Of a stretch of DNA of 64,000 nt, positions 17,785 through 26,422 are shown one piece after another. Source of the DNA: Desulfurivibrionaceae bacterium (GTDB lineage Bacteria > Desulfobacterota > Desulfobulbia > Desulfobulbales > VMSU01). The position numbers and the translations under genes were made by a program. The notes beneath the pieces are model-generated. The model saw only the letters and a program-made list of their open reading frames with translations. It was not told where the DNA came from and made no database searches. The stretch's first letter is position 1. Every line of letters starts with the position of its first letter. Location of the stretch: the NCBI GenBank assembly GCA_030145275.1, contig JAQYVV010000013.1, positions 1 through 64,000 of the forward strand, written 5' to 3'.

Positions 17785-18660
17785 ATGAACGAATTGAAAT
17801 TTGGTTTGCCAAAAGGCAGTCTGGAAAAAGCAACTATTGAACTTTTTGATAAATCCGGCTGGAAAATTAAATTATCTTCCCGCAACTATTTTCCGGAGAT
17901 TGATGATCAGGAGATGTCCTGCTCCATTTGCCGGCCCCAGGAAATGTCAAGATATGTTGAAGATGGGATCTTAGATGCCGGTATCACCGGAAAAGACTGG
18001 ATTCTGGAAAATGAATCAGATGTGATTGTCATAACTGATCTTGTTTATTCAAAGGTGAGTAGGAAGCCGACCAGATGGGTTCTTGCTGTTCCCGGAGATT
18101 CCCCGATAAACTGCCTGGAAGATCTGGAAGGGAAAAAGATTTCAACTGAGCTGGTTCAGTTTACCAAGAAGTATTTTGCCGAAAAAAAAATTAACGTTGA
18201 TATCGAGTTCTCCTGGGGAGCGACCGAGGCAAAAGTTGTTTCTAAACTGGCTGATGCCATTGTTGAAGTTACTGAAACAGAATCAACCATTCGGGCCCAT
18301 GGCCTGAAAGTTATTCATGAGCTTCTCAGCTCCAATACTCAACTCATTGCTAACAAGGCCGCCTGGAACGATCCTTGGAAGAGAGAAAAGATTGAAAATA
18401 TTGCCCTGCTTCTCCAGGGTGCCTTGAGGGCCGACAACATAGTTGGTCTGAAAATGAATGTTTCCAACGATAATCTCGGAAAAATTATTGATCTGTTGCC
18501 AAGCATGAATGCACCAACGGTTGCTAATCTTTATCAGATGGATTGGTGCTCGGTGGAGACGGTTATTTCAGAGCATGAAGTCCGTGATCTTATTCCAAAA
18601 TTAATCAAGGTTGGAGCTGAAGGTATCGTCGAGTATGCCTTGAACAAGGTGATTTTATGA
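17785..18660 (+). CDS. hisG: ATP phosphoribosyltransferase HisG, long form
   Basis: HisG condenses ATP and PRPP in the first, histidine-inhibited step of the pathway. At 291 residues this is the long form with a C-terminal ACT-like regulatory domain (residues about 220-291), so no HisZ subunit is needed. Motifs include [23 protein letters not shown], and the PRPP-binding [16 protein letters not shown]. Its stop overlaps the engB start by 4 bases (ATGA), so EngB is translationally coupled to it. Confidence 0.95.
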   Translation: MNELKFGLPKGSLEKATIELFDKSGWKIKLSSRNYFPEIDDQEMSCSICRPQEMSRYVEDGILDAGITGKDWILENESDVIVITDLVYSKVSRKPTRWVLAVPGDSPINCLEDLEGKKISTELVQFTKKYFAEKKINVDIEFSWGATEAKVVSKLADAIVEVTETESTIRAHGLKVIHELLSSNTQLIANKAAWNDPWKREKIENIALLLQGALRADNIVGLKMNVSNDNLGKIIDLLPSMNAPTVANLYQMDWCSVETVISEHEVRDLIPKLIKVGAEGIVEYALNKVIL

Positions 18661-19244
18661 TCAATTACTCAAAAATTGAGTTTCTCATAAGTGCCTTTAG
18701 TCAGAAACAGTTGCCGGAAGCTCAGTATCCAGAAATTGCCTTTGCCGGCAGGTCGAATGTTGGCAAGTCCAGCTTGATGAACAAGCTGGTTAATAGGAGG
18801 AGTTTAGTCAAAGTAAGTTCAAGGCCCGGTAAGACCCAGAGCCTGAATTATTTTGAGGTTGATAATTCTCTGTACTTAGTGGATTTACCTGGTTATGGAT
18901 ATGCCAAGGTCCCAAAGGGAGTAAAAAATCTTTGGCAGGGTTTAATAGCTGCTTATATAGAGAACAGGGAGAATCTTTGCTGTGTGGTTGTTATTATCGA
19001 TATTCGCCATCCTCTGAAAGCCCAGGATTTTGATCTGGTGAGCTGGTTGCAAGATATTCAGGTTCCCTTTCTACTTGTTTATACAAAGCTTGATAAAATA
19101 ACCAGGAGTCAGCGCTTCAAACATGCTGCATTACTGGATGCCGGTTTAGGGATAAAAGCTGCTGACAGAGTTCTGTTTTCTGCCAAAACAGGAGAAGGCA
19201 AGGAGGAATTGACGGAGCGGCTGGAAAAATATATAAAAATGTGA
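18657..19244 (+). CDS. engB: Ribosome biogenesis GTPase EngB (YsxC/YihA)
   Basis: An essential GTPase for 50S subunit assembly. It is 195 residues long, with G1 [11 protein letters not shown]2 SSRPGKTQ, G3 [10 protein letters not shown]4 TKLDK and G5 SAKTG all present. It overlaps hisG by 4 bases, an unusual but not rare pairing. There is no sign of truncation. Confidence 0.95.
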   Translation: MINYSKIEFLISAFSQKQLPEAQYPEIAFAGRSNVGKSSLMNKLVNRRSLVKVSSRPGKTQSLNYFEVDNSLYLVDLPGYGYAKVPKGVKNLWQGLIAAYIENRENLCCVVVIIDIRHPLKAQDFDLVSWLQDIQVPFLLVYTKLDKITRSQRFKHAALLDAGLGIKAADRVLFSAKTGEGKEELTERLEKYIKM

Positions 19245-19283
19245 AATGTTGTAACTGGTGAAATCTAAATAAGGAGAAAGTTT

Positions 19284-19547
19284 ATGCCATCCATAAAGGA
19301 TCTACCATGTTGGGAAATCATGAATTGCGGAAGCAGTAGGAGAAATTGTCCTGCCAGGAAAGATACAAAACAGGCCTGCTGGGAAATTGTCAAAGAGCTT
19401 TCTGACCATCGAACAGAATTTGATATCTGCCCTGATTGTATTGTGTATATGGTTAAAAATACAAACCTTTTCATGTCGACCCGTGAGATTAACCAGGCCA
19501 GAGAGAAGGTGCATGCCTCAAGTACCATAGAGGCGCAGATAGCGTAG
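19284..19547 (+). CDS. Small cysteine-rich protein (CWE-type Cys motif)
   Basis: An 87-residue protein with GGAGAAAG as ribosome site. The cysteines are patterned CWEIMNC, then NCPAR, ACWEI, and CPDC, for seven Cys in about 45 residues. This spacing is that of a small metal or redox-binding module seen alone or fused to signalling domains in sulfate reducers. The same module forms the C-terminal half of the HTH protein at 25454. The function is unknown. A cluster- or zinc-binding role is an inference from the Cys count. Confidence 0.7.
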   Translation: MPSIKDLPCWEIMNCGSSRRNCPARKDTKQACWEIVKELSDHRTEFDICPDCIVYMVKNTNLFMSTREINQAREKVHASSTIEAQIA

Positions 19548-19554
19548 ACTTCGG

Positions 19555-19612
19555 ATAGCGTAGTCTTCTAATCCGGATAAACCGGAAATAAGTGCCTTAA
19601 CAGTAGAGTGTA
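19555..19612. repeat. Dispersed intergenic repeat (CCGGATAAACCGGAAATAAG type)
   Basis: After the small Cys gene there is a run GTAGACTTCGGATAGCGTAG, then CTAATCCGGATAAACCGGAAA and TAAGTGCCTTAACAGTAG. The second half recurs reverse-complemented at 26331-26376 with one or two changes. Related CCGGAGATAAGC units are at 39157, 42641 and 56650. Confidence 0.65.
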
Positions 19613-19765
19613 ACATGTTTATTTCAAAATACTTTTAAGCATTTCGTGTTTTTTATGGCAGAAATTCAGCGCTAAGGCACTAAACTACTTAAAAAGTGTA
19701 GCAATCCAACATGCGCTACGGAAGGGCCTTTATGGTTAAGAGAAGGCAATAATTCAGGAGGGTTT

Positions 19766-20605
19766 ATGTCACGTTATTTTTTTATGGTTCTGCTCTTGGT
19801 GGGATTTGTTGTAGTTGCTCCCACTCCAGGCGGGGCTGCGGTTGAAAAAAATGTTGTAAATACGCTTTCGGTTCCAGGCGTTCCGGTTGACACTTCTCTT
19901 TCAGGGGACGGCAGCCTGTTTTTTGTCCTAACGGGAGAGGGGAATGTCTACATATACCAAAAAAATGGGGTATTGAAGGATGTTCTTAACGTTGACGGTT
20001 CTCCCGATATGGTCACTTCATCTCCTGATGGCAATCTTCTCTATCTAACAGACAAGGAGAGTGGTGCGGTTCAAATTGTATCCGTTGATTTTGTCCAGCA
20101 AATAGTTGTCGAAGGCAATGCTTTTAAGGGGGCAGCCGAGGCGCCGGTGGTTATTTCCGTTTTTAGTGATTTTCAATGACCTCACTGCGCAAAGGTTATG
20201 CCTTTACTTGAGCAGTTGCTCAAGCAGTATCCCCAAGAAGTTAAAGTGGTTTTTAAAAATTTCCCCCTGCGTAGTCATAAGCTTGCCAAGCCAGCGGCTG
20301 TAGCGGCCTGGGCTGCCGGGCAACAGGGGAAGTTCTGGGAGATGCACGATCTTGTTTTTGCAAACTACAATAAGCTGTCGAAGGCGAAGTTTCTGGAATT
20401 TGCAGGGCAGATTGGCTTGAATGTTGAGGAATTTAACAAGGATTTGCTCAACCCTGATGCTCTTGCCCTTATTCAGGCGGATCTGAGAAATGGTTTTGAG
20501 GCGGGGGTGCGGGGTACGCCCGCCATCTTTGTTAATGGACGACGTTTGAAAAATAGGAGTCTGCCCGGTTTTAAACAGCTGATCGATTCTGAGTTGGGGA
20601 AATAG
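19766..20605 (+). CDS. DsbA-like thioredoxin-fold selenoprotein with in-frame UGA (Sec138)
   Basis: Read through a TGA at 20177-20179, this is one 279-residue exported protein. It has a signal peptide (residues about 1-24), then a short beta-propeller-like domain (PVDTSLSGDGSLFFVL and PDMVTSSPDGNLLYLTD). The DsbA/DsbG-type thioredoxin domain starts at about 127. The UGA falls exactly on the first Cys of the active-site CxxC: FSDFQ-U-PHC, where family members have FSDFQCPHC or CPYC. The cis-proline motif GTPAIFVNG is intact. Frame and codon use continue cleanly on both sides, which argues against a random nonsense mutation. The ribosome site AGGAGGG precedes only the first ATG. No independent start serves the 3' part. 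The product is probably a periplasmic thiol oxidoreductase or isomerase. Selenocysteine decoding is an inference. Confidence 0.82.
20177..20224 (+). promoter_or_regulatory. Candidate bacterial SECIS element
   Basis: Two hairpins follow the UGA. The stronger is CTTGAGCA-GT-TGCTCAAG at 20207-20224, an 8-bp perfect stem with a G at the loop, about 36 bases after the UGA. A nearer one pairs TGACCT (20177-20182, including the UGA) with AGGTTA (20193-20198). Bacterial SECIS elements are stem-loops just downstream of the UGA with a G/U-containing apical loop that binds SelB. The spacing of the first is at the far edge of the usual range, so which hairpin acts is uncertain. Confidence 0.5.
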
Positions 20606-20620
20606 GGAAGGCGTAGTTGG

Positions 20621-21070
20621 TTATCCTGAGATGGTTCTGGTGGTTATCTGAGCTACCAAAGCATAACGGACCAATTTGCCAATAAAGACAAGCAGGGAAA
20701 AAATCCCAAAATGGAGGCGCAGCGCACCGCCAATAAGGCAGAGCGGGTCTCCTACTATTGGTATCCAAGACAAAAGAAGCGACCAGATCCCGTATTTTTT
20801 GTAGATATTTTCTGCTCTGTCCTGGGCAGACTGTTTGATTTTTAGCACTTTTCTTCTTAGAAATTCAGAACCCCAAAAGCCAATCATATAAGTGGTGCAT
20901 GCCCCGAGGTAATTGCCGGTAGTGGCCAGGAACACTAGCGTTTCAGGCGGCTGACCGTTTATTATCAACGCCACTAGAAGCCACTCTGAGCCAATTGGCA
21001 CGAGGGTTGCTGCCAGGAAGCTGAGCAGGAATAAGGCGGGGAATCCGAGCTCAATAAGAAAATTTTCCAC
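20621..21070 (-). CDS. YqaA-family membrane protein (VTT/SNARE-associated)
   Basis: A 149-residue inner-membrane protein of the DedA/VTT superfamily, YqaA type. It has several hydrophobic helices, LAATLVPIGSEWLLVALI near the N-terminus, the re-entrant G-rich turn GNYLGACTTYMIGFWG, and a conserved W-x-P-x-x-G-D-P (WIPIVGDP). DedA-type proteins act in membrane lipid homeostasis. It is 15 bases downstream of the convergent selenoprotein stop and 5 bases after the membrane protein gene 21076. Confidence 0.8.
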   Translation of the reverse strand: MENFLIELGFPALFLLSFLAATLVPIGSEWLLVALIINGQPPETLVFLATTGNYLGACTTYMIGFWGSEFLRRKVLKIKQSAQDRAENIYKKYGIWSLLLSWIPIVGDPLCLIGGALRLHFGIFSLLVFIGKLVRYALVAQITTRTISG

Positions 21071-21075
21071 TTTAT

Positions 21076-21444
21076 CTATTTAACTTTTGAGGATGAATCT
21101 ACCCAGGTTTTTCCAGCATGGAAGGCATGGGCTACGGCAAAGAGCCAGGAGCCTGCCAGGATTACCAGGCTGATTATTTCCCAAAGTGAACCTCCTCCCA
21201 CGCCAGCATACCGGACGCTAAGCTCTAAAAGTTGTTCAAAATTTAAGGGGGCTTTTTCAAGCTCCGGCTGAATTTTTTCCATAATAAGCGGAAGTCTCAG
21301 GACAAGGCCCAAAGCTATGCCTGCCAGGCCAAGATTTGTGGAAAGAATAAGGGCAAGACCAACGCCTTTCTTTCCTAAATATACCTGCCCAAATCCTGGG
21401 AAAATAAGTCCTGAAAGCAATGCTCCTATAATGGCTTTTTTCAT
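21076..21444 (-). CDS. Small membrane protein, TM2-like
   Basis: A 122-residue protein with three or four hydrophobic segments and an N-terminal IFPGFGQVYLGKKG motif. This resembles the PG-x-GQ-x-Y-x-GK signature of TM2-like and related small membrane proteins. I cannot name the exact family. It sits in a same-strand cluster between the serine hydrolase (15 bases upstream) and the YqaA-type gene, and is probably co-transcribed. Confidence 0.65.
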   Translation of the reverse strand: MKKAIIGALLSGLIFPGFGQVYLGKKGVGLALILSTNLGLAGIALGLVLRLPLIMEKIQPELEKAPLNFEQLLELSVRYAGVGGGSLWEIISLVILAGSWLFAVAHAFHAGKTWVDSSSKVK

Positions 21445-21459
21445 TTTTTTGTTTACTCC

Positions 21460-22608
21460 TTATTTTTGCATGTTTAGCCAATCCATAATTGTATTATGGA
21501 AGTGTGGCCGAAATGTTCTGATCAGTTCATTCTCCCGGCTTGGATGGACTCTGTTGCTGAGCAAAACCATGACCAAATCAACTTCAGGATCTATCCAGAA
21601 AGAGGTGCCAGTGAAACCCAAATGTCCAAAGCTTCTGCTTGACATGTTTTTTCCAGCACTGGAGCCGGATGGGGATGGAGTATCAAAGCCAAGGGCCCAG
21701 GTGGTTTCAGGGATATTCTGTCTTGTGGTCATTTTTTTAAGGCTGGCTGAAGTATAGTTTGGGTGTTCGCTCCGCCCCTTCCAAACATCAAGTAGATGCA
21801 AGGCCAGGGTGAGGACCCCATGGATATCGCCAAAGAGTCCTGCATGGCCTGATACTCCACCTAGAGTGTAGCAGTTGTCATCATGGACTTCTCCTGCCAG
21901 GGTCTTTTGGCGCCAAAGGCATTTTTCGGTTGGTGCATAAATTACCTTTTGTGTGGACAGAGGTTTATTGAAAAAAAGATGATTTTCCAGGCCAAGAGGG
22001 GCCATGATCTGGTTTTTAACATATTTGTCGAACTGGCAAGCTGTCTGCTGCTCAACGATCCAGCTAAGAAATATATAACCTAGATCTGAATAAATTGTTT
22101 TACTTCCGGGGGCGTAGATCTGTTTTTCCTGTAGCAGCCAAGTGTGCAGGGATTTCGCTCTTCTTTCCGGGGAAAGATCTCGCAGCTTTTCGTAGTATGG
22201 TCGATGGGCTGCAAGTCCGGAACAGTGCCCAAGAAGCTGGGCTATGGTTATCTCTGCCAGTGGAGAAGAGATATCAGTCTGGAGGACATTGGCCAAACGG
22301 TCAGAAAGCTGTATTTTCTTTGATTGGATGAGGCATAAGATCGAAAGCAGTGTTGCAAGAGGTTTTGTCAGTGAGGCCAGGTCAAAAACAACCTCCTTGT
22401 CCATCTTGTTCTTGTTTGTGGCAGCCGTAGTTGAGGCTCTTTCTGGTTGGTAATGATTCGCATGCAATGTTCCCCGGGCTAATAAAATTTTCTCCCTTCT
22501 CTTTGGGGAGCCAAAAGATATACCAGCAACTGCTCCCGGGAATACTTTTTCTTGGATAGCTTCATCCAAGAGAGCTGTCAGTTTTTCTGCAAGGGAGGGG
22601 GGATTCAT
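21460..22608 (-). CDS. Serine hydrolase, class C beta-lactamase-like
   Basis: A 382-residue protein of the serine beta-lactamase/D-Ala carboxypeptidase/esterase superfamily. It has the nucleophile motif SLTK (S79 to K82), the second motif YSDLG with Y at the expected site, and a late glycine-rich HLGFTGTSFW strand standing for the KTG motif. There is no signal peptide, so the enzyme is probably cytosolic, with esterase or peptidase-like activity instead of antibiotic hydrolysis. It leads the three-gene cluster on the minus strand. Confidence 0.8.
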   Translation of the reverse strand: MNPPSLAEKLTALLDEAIQEKVFPGAVAGISFGSPKRREKILLARGTLHANHYQPERASTTAATNKNKMDKEVVFDLASLTKPLATLLSILCLIQSKKIQLSDRLANVLQTDISSPLAEITIAQLLGHCSGLAAHRPYYEKLRDLSPERRAKSLHTWLLQEKQIYAPGSKTIYSDLGYIFLSWIVEQQTACQFDKYVKNQIMAPLGLENHLFFNKPLSTQKVIYAPTEKCLWRQKTLAGEVHDDNCYTLGGVSGHAGLFGDIHGVLTLALHLLDVWKGRSEHPNYTSASLKKMTTRQNIPETTWALGFDTPSPSGSSAGKNMSSRSFGHLGFTGTSFWIDPEVDLVMVLLSNRVHPSRENELIRTFRPHFHNTIMDWLNMQK

Positions 22609-22697
22609 TATTGGACCATGGATGAACTATTGACGGGGAATAACAGACAAATTACATTCAATTATTTGATTACTACTTATTTACAGCCTCTATCAAC

Positions 22698-22786
22698 CCG
22701 GGAGACAGATTCAGCTTTTTCTGCCGGGAAGCGAGGGGACTGATTTTTTTTCACAGGTTTTGGGTGAAAATTAATCTGTCTCCCGG
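22698..22786. repeat. 14-bp perfect inverted repeat flanking a 61-base spacer
   Basis: CCGGGAGACAGATT at 22698-22711 is perfectly complementary to AATCTGTCTCCCGG at 22773-22786. Between them lies GGGGACTGA followed by a T run. The element occupies the 305-base space between two divergent genes. Nothing else in this space is recognisable. It resembles the GGGACAGATT repeats seen near transposase-linked REP sequences, but this cannot be confirmed here. Confidence 0.65.
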
Positions 22787-22913
22787 ACTTACTCGCAGAG
22801 AGCTTAGCCATCATGTTTCATACACTTCAATTCTCAAGTGCTGAGTGTATATATTCGACTTGTCTGAAAAGTTTAAACAACCAGCCAATCCGTAAATATG
22901 GGGTACCATACCA

Positions 22914-23681
22914 TTGTCCCGAAAACAAAAAAAGTCAAAACCACTGCCCTCTTCTTATTCTAAGAGGTCCTATCGCTCTTTGGTAAACAGTGATGGTCTT
23001 ATCTCATTCCACGCCCAGATGCAGGAAACAGATCTGCATATATTGGCGGAGAGAGATCTGCAATCAGAAACGGTTCACCTGATTGCTCAGTACCGAAATC
23101 AACTTGAGAATTATATTGCAAGAAACCCCAATTTTTTAGAGGCACTTTTTCCTCTGGATTGTGACTCTTTTGCGCCGCCCTTAATTAAAGAGATGCAGAA
23201 AGCAGCCTTGGCTGCGGGAGTCGGGCCCATGGCTGCTGTAGCTGGTGGAGTGGCTCAGTACGTGGGGCAGGATTTGCTGCAGGGGTATTGTCGCGAAATT
23301 ATGGTGGAAAATGGAGGGGATGTTTTTCTACAGCGATCAGTTGATTGCCGAGTTGCAATTTTTGCGGGACAATCGCCCTTAAGCAACACAATTGGCATAG
23401 AAGTTAAAAAAGAAGATATGCCAATAGGGATCTGTACCTCATCGGCTACGGTAGGCCACTCCCTTAGTTTGGGTCAGGCAGACGCAGTGACAGTTGTGGC
23501 CCCGTCCGTTTGTCTTGCAGATGCTGCGGCCACAAGGCTAGGCAATGAGACTAGAGAGAATAGGCCTCTTGATGAGGTCCTTAGTATAGCTAGTCAAATT
23601 AAAGGGATCTGCGGGGTTGTTGTGGTGAGAGGTGAGGAGTTGGGTGCCTGGGGCAATGTTGCGTTGGCCAGTGTTGGTTAA
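22914..23681 (+). CDS. UPF0280 family protein (ApbE-like)
   Basis: A 255-residue protein of the UPF0280 family. It carries the GVGPMAAVAGGVAQYVG motif, VENGGDVFL, SSATVGHSLS and ADAVTVVAPSVCLADAAAT, all shared with this family and reminiscent of the flavin-transferase ApbE fold. Its biochemical role is not settled. The start is a TTG at 22914 with a GGGGT site 8-12 bases before it, and no ATG in the first 40 codons offers an alternative. Confidence 0.82.
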   Translation: MSRKQKKSKPLPSSYSKRSYRSLVNSDGLISFHAQMQETDLHILAERDLQSETVHLIAQYRNQLENYIARNPNFLEALFPLDCDSFAPPLIKEMQKAALAAGVGPMAAVAGGVAQYVGQDLLQGYCREIMVENGGDVFLQRSVDCRVAIFAGQSPLSNTIGIEVKKEDMPIGICTSSATVGHSLSLGQADAVTVVAPSVCLADAAATRLGNETRENRPLDEVLSIASQIKGICGVVVVRGEELGAWGNVALASVG

Positions 23682-23743
23682 TACCCGTGTAAGGGAGCCC
23701 TCCAATTATTACGGGAAAAAGTGATCTTGGTGAGTTTGTCAAG

Positions 23744-24286
23744 TTACACCCAGAGAGTATCTCCTTTTGGGGTGTCGTTTTTTAGTGCTTCCAGTTCCGC
23801 TTCTTTTTCCTTCAACTCTTTTTGCAGTCGGATAACCTCTTCATTTGTCACCCTCAGTCGGTCAGCCAGACATTCTGCAAAGAGGCGGAAAATTGTGTAG
23901 TGGAAGATGGTGCCGCGCATGGTTTTTTTCTCGTCCAATTGCGAACAGTCAACTCCCAGAAGCATAGTTTTTGTCTGAGCCCAGACGCTTGCTGATCTGG
24001 AAGTTTTGTCAATAACACCCATCTCGCCAAAAAGGTCGCCGCCGTGCTTGAGAATCGCAAATGTTTTTTCACCTTTAACGATTTTCACCTCACCTGAGAG
24101 AAGGAAATAGGCCCACTGATCCTTGTCACCCTTTTTTATAATAGTTTCTCCTGGTTCGTATTCACGGATTTTACCTACTTCCAGGAAGGAATGAAGGTCT
24201 TCTTCTTTGAAGGCTTGAAATTTCTCAATCCTCTGAAGCAGGGCCAGGGCGTTCTTGTTTTCTGTCAGGTAGTCTGTTTCACGCAT
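23744..24286 (-). CDS. Cyclic-nucleotide-binding domain protein
   Basis: A 180-residue stand-alone cNMP-binding domain. Residues 20-125 form the beta-roll: YEPGETIIKKGD, AYFLLSGEVKIV, and a phosphate-binding cassette with GDLFGEMGVIDKTSRSASV where E and R contact the nucleotide. Residues 145-175 form a coiled coil (EEVIRLQKELKEKEAELEALK). No DNA-binding domain is present, so it is not a CRP regulator. It may be an adaptor or sensor subunit. Confidence 0.85.
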   Translation of the reverse strand: MRETDYLTENKNALALLQRIEKFQAFKEEDLHSFLEVGKIREYEPGETIIKKGDKDQWAYFLLSGEVKIVKGEKTFAILKHGGDLFGEMGVIDKTSRSASVWAQTKTMLLGVDCSQLDEKKTMRGTIFHYTIFRLFAECLADRLRVTNEEVIRLQKELKEKEAELEALKNDTPKGDTLWV

Positions 24287-24637
24287 TGCTTAAAGCCTTT
24301 TCATCTTCTTGGTTATTTACGGTTGTAGTTATTTTTTCGGTATTACGCTGAATAATCACGTTGCAACTAGCAAAAGTATAAGTGCATGGGGACTTCTTGT
24401 CAAACTGTTTTGCTGTTTGAGGGGCTTCCTGCTTTTTGGGGGGGATTTTTTCTTTTTTGGGTTGATTTGTTTATCTTTTTTTTCTTTTTGTCGATATTAT
24501 ATTTAAATAAGCGTTGCCGAATATTTACATTTTGTTGGTTATTGTTGTTTTCCAGTGTTAGTCGAATATTTACATCGGTTTTCACTCATTTGTAATGATT
24601 TCATCGTGATGCTACTGACTTCTGGATAGATACGATT
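24287..24637. other. AT-rich spacer without a supported gene
   Basis: About 350 bases, T-rich on the plus strand, between the divergent cNMP-binding and PilZ-like genes. It contains ACGCTGAATAATCAC at 24347, a variant of a short motif (CGCTGAATAGTTAC) also at 25391 and 26013. Open frames here are low-complexity and unconvincing. Promoters for both genes are expected in it but none is clear enough to place. Confidence 0.5.
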
Positions 24638-25309
24638 ATGCGCAGAACATGGTCAAAAGACCCAAAGATTATATTGGAGACACTCAGCACCTTTATTGAC
24701 ACGGGGCTCCTAGTCACTCTTCCGCTAAGCAGTAATTATTCCTTGCGCACAAGAATTTTGCGGATCCATTACTACAGAAAATGGCCCTATCTTCTGATTT
24801 TGAGACCGAATGGTCTTGGAAGTTCACAAGATGTTCAATCCCTTCTTTTTAAGATGCAGGGGTTTCCTATCCTGGGGTTTACCTGTTGCATTGAAAGAGA
24901 ATCTAAAAGTATTCTCGCTGTTCGCTTACCAATGAAAATATTTGAGCTTGAACTTCGCAAAAACGCCAGGGTTGAACCCCTTCAAGGCTCCATGGCCACT
25001 TTTTTTATAAAGAATAAATCAAGAGTGAGTATTTGCAACTTGGAAAACATAAGCATGGGTGGTGGAAAGCTGGTGGGGCGACCGACTCACCACATCAAAG
25101 AAAAAGATATAATCGGCCCTTGTACATTTTCTTTGGCAGGAAGGAATGCGCTGATCTTACGTGAAGTGACTGTGAACAACTCTTCTGTAGTTCGAATAGC
25201 CGATGAGGCCGGCCATTCCGGTCAGTTTGGTTTGGGGCTTAACTTTGATTTGAGTGAAGATGAACGGGATCAACTTCAGGAGCATGTCCACTTTTTACTC
25301 AGTCATTAA
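24638..25309 (+). CDS. PilZ domain-like protein, probable c-di-GMP effector
   Basis: A 223-residue protein with a YcgR-like layout. An N-terminal beta domain (about 20-105) is followed by a PilZ-like barrel. The barrel shows LRKNARVEP, equivalent to the RxxxR c-di-GMP-binding motif, and NISMGGGKL, equivalent to the (D/N)xSxxG motif. c-di-GMP effectors of this kind modulate motility or surface behaviour. The family call is by motif only, with moderate divergence from typical PilZ. Confidence 0.7.
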   Translation: MRRTWSKDPKIILETLSTFIDTGLLVTLPLSSNYSLRTRILRIHYYRKWPYLLILRPNGLGSSQDVQSLLFKMQGFPILGFTCCIERESKSILAVRLPMKIFELELRKNARVEPLQGSMATFFIKNKSRVSICNLENISMGGGKLVGRPTHHIKEKDIIGPCTFSLAGRNALILREVTVNNSSVVRIADEAGHSGQFGLGLNFDLSEDERDQLQEHVHFLLSH

Positions 25310-25453
25310 AAGCAAGGAAGAAGACTTCGATGACGTCATAAACGGTTGGGTCGTCCCTGTTGCTGGTAAATAGAGGCAGAGCCGCCCGGTTAGTACGCTG
25401 AATAGTTACAAAATATGTTGGCATCACTTGAGAAGGTCAGGATTCTATGATTT

Positions 25454-25840
25454 CTACTCACCGTTACTTGTAAATGATAGAAAGGCCGCACACTCTCTGC
25501 ATACTTCCATTTTTTGGTGCCAGTCTTTTTTTGCTGCGCACTCACAAATGGTTCCATTTATAAACCAGCATAATTTCCCCGCTTGAAACTCCCAGGCCGG
25601 GCATTGTTTCTTACGGCTAGTGGGACAGTTCTTTACGGTCCAGCAGGGTTTGAGAGATGCGTTTTGGTCAGCAATGCGAGACAGTAAAAATAATACTTGC
25701 CTCTCCGCATGGGCTGGAATCCTTCTCCATCCCTGTTCATAACTGTGAAGTGTTTTAATTGAAACACCGAGAAGTTCTGCTAACGCCTTCTGAGTTTTCC
25801 CAAGCTTTTTTCTATACTTTACAAAAACTTCTTTATCCAA
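25454..25840 (-). CDS. XRE-type HTH regulator with C-terminal Cys-rich module
   Basis: A 128-residue protein. Residues 1-60 are a helix-turn-helix of the XRE/RelB-like type (LGKTQKALAELLGVSIKTLHSYEQGWRRIP). Residues 66-120 are a Cys-rich module: PCWTVKNC, QCPAW, LCWF, CEC, CREC, eight or more cysteines. The module is the same type as in the small protein at 19284. A redox or metal-responsive repressor is a natural inference. The signal and targets are unknown. Confidence 0.75.
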   Translation of the reverse strand: MDKEVFVKYRKKLGKTQKALAELLGVSIKTLHSYEQGWRRIPAHAERQVLFLLSRIADQNASLKPCWTVKNCPTSRKKQCPAWEFQAGKLCWFINGTICECAAKKDWHQKMEVCRECAAFLSFTSNGE

Positions 25841-26422
25841 TGTGTCACCCTGTTATTCTTTAGTTGCGGTTTCTTCTTCTAAGCCAAGAGAGGTATTTAG
25901 GCAAAAGGTTATATTAAGTCAAGATTAAAGCGATTTGTGAAAAATCAGGATTTGCTGTTTATGGCTTTTTTCCATCAGTTACGCTTGGGAGTTTACCCAT
26001 GTTATGCAATTCTCGCTGAATAGTTACATCATTTTTTGTGAAATTTTCGAAAGCCATAATAATTTAATTTTAGTACTTTAATGATTATTTTTTGGATGTC
26101 TAGTGCCTATTTTTTAGGCAAGAAGGTAATTTATAGAGTTATTTGTTCAGCATCGGAAGTGGTGCTATAAAGTTTGATTAAGCGGTTTTCTAAAAAGATA
26201 CCAGTACATTTTTGTACCTTAGAAATCATTTCGAAGTCTGCGCTTATCTCGTGTTTTTTATACCCCTCAAGGGGGTACTGAACTAAGTGGCAAGAAATGA
26301 AAAAAATAGATTCATTTAAAGGTGTTGCATCTACTGTTAAGGTACTTATTTCCGGTTTATCCGGATTAGATATCTAATTATGAACATGATACGTGATTTT
26401 ATCACGAAAAGCTAATGGGAAA
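25841..26422. repeat. Repeat-rich intergenic stretch with copies of two dispersed families
   Basis: No gene is supported in these 580 bases. It contains CGCTGAATAGTTAC at 26013. From 26213 there is ACCTTAGAAATCATTTCGAA and GTCTGCGCTTATCTCG, related to 54083-54123. At 26331-26376 lies ACTGTTAAGGTACTTATTTCCGG followed by TTTATCCGGATTAG, the inverted partner of the unit at 19570. The upstream candidate start for holA at 26393 lies next to this unit, which supports using the later ATG. Confidence 0.6.

Noticed and set aside
20198-20605. Separate thioredoxin-fold gene starting at ATG 20198
   Set aside because: It lacks a ribosome site and a signal peptide and would lose the active-site Cys. Reading through the UGA from 19766 explains both halves.
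24309-24595. T-rich small frames encoding hydrophobic peptides
   Set aside because: Low-complexity T-rich DNA gives Phe/Leu-rich frames by chance. There is no start context or conservation to support them.
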